From Halomonas cerina (GTDB lineage Bacteria > Pseudomonadota > Gammaproteobacteria > Pseudomonadales > Halomonadaceae): a DNA stretch of 64,000 nucleotides. This document shows, in pieces, positions 62,898-64,000 of this stretch. Under the pieces are notes generated by a model. The model had not been told where the DNA came from. It did not search any database and saw only the letters and a list, made by a program, of their open reading frames with translations. Position 1 is the first letter of the stretch. Every line of letters starts with the position of its first letter. Where the stretch lies: contig NZ_JACHXP010000002.1 of NCBI RefSeq assembly GCF_014192215.1, positions 124,001 through 188,000 of the forward strand, written 5' to 3'. The position numbers and the translations under genes are program-made.

Positions 62898-64000
62898 AGT
62901 GCCGAAAGTGCCGCATCCCGGTAAATACCATGGCGATGCCGGCCTCGTTGGCGGCGTCGATCACCTCCTGATCGCGCATGGAGCCGCCGGGCTGGATCAC
63001 CGCGGCGATGCCGGCGGCGGCCGCGGCATCGATGCCGTCACGGAAGGGGAAGAAGGCGTCGCTCGCCATCACCGAGCCGGGCACCGAAAGCCCCTCGTCG
63101 GCGGCCTTGATGCCGGCGATCTTCGCCGAGTAGACCCGGCTCATCTGGCCGGCCCCCACGCCGATGGTCTGGCCGTTCTTGGCATAGACGATGGCGTTGG
63201 ACTTGACGTACTTGCCGACCTTCCAGGCGAAGGCTAGGTCGCGCATCTCCTGCTCGGTGGGCACCCGTTCAGTGACCACGCTGAGCTCGTCGCGGCCTAC
63301 CATGCCCAGGTCGCGGTCCTGGACCAGCAGCCCGCCGGTGACGCGTTTGAAGTCGTGAGCGTGCTCGCGCTCGCCGGGCCAGTGGGCGCTAACGTCCAGC
63401 AGCCGCACGTTCTTCTTCTCAGCAACGATGGCTTCCGCCTCGTCTTCCACCCCGGGGGCGATGATCACCTCGACGAACTGGCGGTCGATGATGACGCGGG
63501 CCGTCTCGGCGTCCAGCGGTACGTTGAAGGCGATGATACCGCCGAAGGCGCTAGTGGGGTCGGTGGCGAAGGCTTTCTCGTAAGCTTCCCTCGGGCTTGC
63601 GCCCACCGCCACACCGCAGGGATTGGCGTGCTTGACGATCACGCAGGCGGTCTCGGTGAACGCCTTGACGCACTCGAAGGCGGCATCGGTGTCGGCGACG
63701 TTGTTGAAGGAGAGCGCCTTGCCCTGGCGCTGGGTGGCGGTGGCCACGCTGGCTTCGCTGGCGTCGGCCTCGACGTAGAAGGCCGCGTTCTGGTGCGGGT
63801 TCTCGCCGTAGCGCATGGCCTGCTTCTTGATGAACTGCAGGTTGTAGGTGCGCGGGAAGCCATCCTCCCCGCCGGGCACTCGCTGGCCCAGGTAGTCGGC
63901 GATGGCCGCATCGTAACCGGCGGTATGCTCGAAGGCTTTCACGGCCAGGTCGAAGCGGGTGGCCTCAGAAACCGCGCCGTCATGCTCGGCCATCTCCGCC
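62896..64000 (-). CDS. purH: PurH, AICAR transformylase/IMP cyclohydrolase (C-terminal part)
   Basis: Last two steps of purine synthesis. About 367 codons are in the window and the frame is open at the right edge, so the N-terminal IMP cyclohydrolase part is missing. The transformylase domain is clear: [29 protein letters not shown] (catalytic Lys-His), [11 protein letters not shown] and [15 protein letters not shown]. It ends [11 protein letters not shown]. Full PurH has about 525 residues. A heptamer array overlaps its stop codon. Confidence 0.95.
   Translation of the reverse strand, partial: AEMAEHDGAVSEATRFDLAVKAFEHTAGYDAAIADYLGQRVPGGEDGFPRTYNLQFIKKQAMRYGENPHQNAAFYVEADASEASVATATQRQGKALSFNNVADTDAAFECVKAFTETACVIVKHANPCGVAVGASPREAYEKAFATDPTSAFGGIIAFNVPLDAETARVIIDRQFVEVIIAPGVEDEAEAIVAEKKNVRLLDVSAHWPGEREHAHDFKRVTGGLLVQDRDLGMVGRDELSVVTERVPTEQEMRDLAFAWKVGKYVKSNAIVYAKNGQTIGVGAGQMSRVYSAKIAGIKAADEGLSVPGSVMASDAFFPFRDGIDAAAAAGIAAVIQPGGSMRDQEVIDAANEAGIAMVFTGMRHFRH

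Overview
The window looks like chromosome from a GC-rich halophilic gammaproteobacterium, most likely Halomonadaceae (Halomonas or a close relative). This rests on overall coding style and on gene content: a pstSCAB cluster next to an arsenate-detoxification cluster, bioBFHCD, folE-folX, ComF, SrkA and FetAB. No rRNA is present, so the genus is an inference.

Layout. 1-5161: the 3' end of a Bcr/CflA exporter, then pstS-pstC-pstA-pstB behind a near-perfect Pho box. 5250-9199: an arsenic region with GAPDH-arsJ-arsR on + and acr3 on -, each side preceded by a very similar ATATATG..CATATAT palindrome that is probably the ArsR operator. 9270-10702: fetAB, a metal exporter divergent from acr3. 10707-16240: an acyl-CoA module with an alpha/beta hydrolase, thiolase, TetR regulator, acyl-CoA synthetase and SDR dehydrogenase. 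16466-20585: OsmC protein, an unusual HTH-glutathione transferase fusion coupled to two unknown membrane proteins, and a nucleoside deaminase.

20887-42361 is an accessory island. It holds an IS1182-family element that appears to have split an attC-like site, a small lower-GC HEPN-like gene followed by an integron-type attC, a frameshifted IS91-family transposase remnant, a complete set of Tc (insecticidal ABC) toxin components (a TcB-TcC fusion interrupted by one in-frame TGA, and a 3264-residue TcA), a broken membrane-protein gene and a further well-formed attC. No integron integrase is in the window. The Tc locus with its unassigned C-terminal toxin region is the most notable content.

42517-51209 holds mostly poorly characterised genes: secreted proteins, a small protein behind a Fur-box match, a peroxiredoxin-like protein, a lipoprotein hydrolase with a putative outer-membrane partner, an ATP-grasp/CocE-hydrolase pair, and a haem-binding HAMP protein without an output domain. 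51358-57426 is the biotin pathway (bioB-F-H-C-D, tRNA-Leu, bioA), facing comF across a BirA-like operator. 58253-64000 carries srkA, a periplasmic protein, folE-folX, a succinate-semialdehyde dehydrogenase and the 3' part of purH.

Small-scale structure: 7-bp tandem repeats of the form AGCGCCN start within a few bases of the stop codons of three unrelated genes (SDR, gabD, purH).
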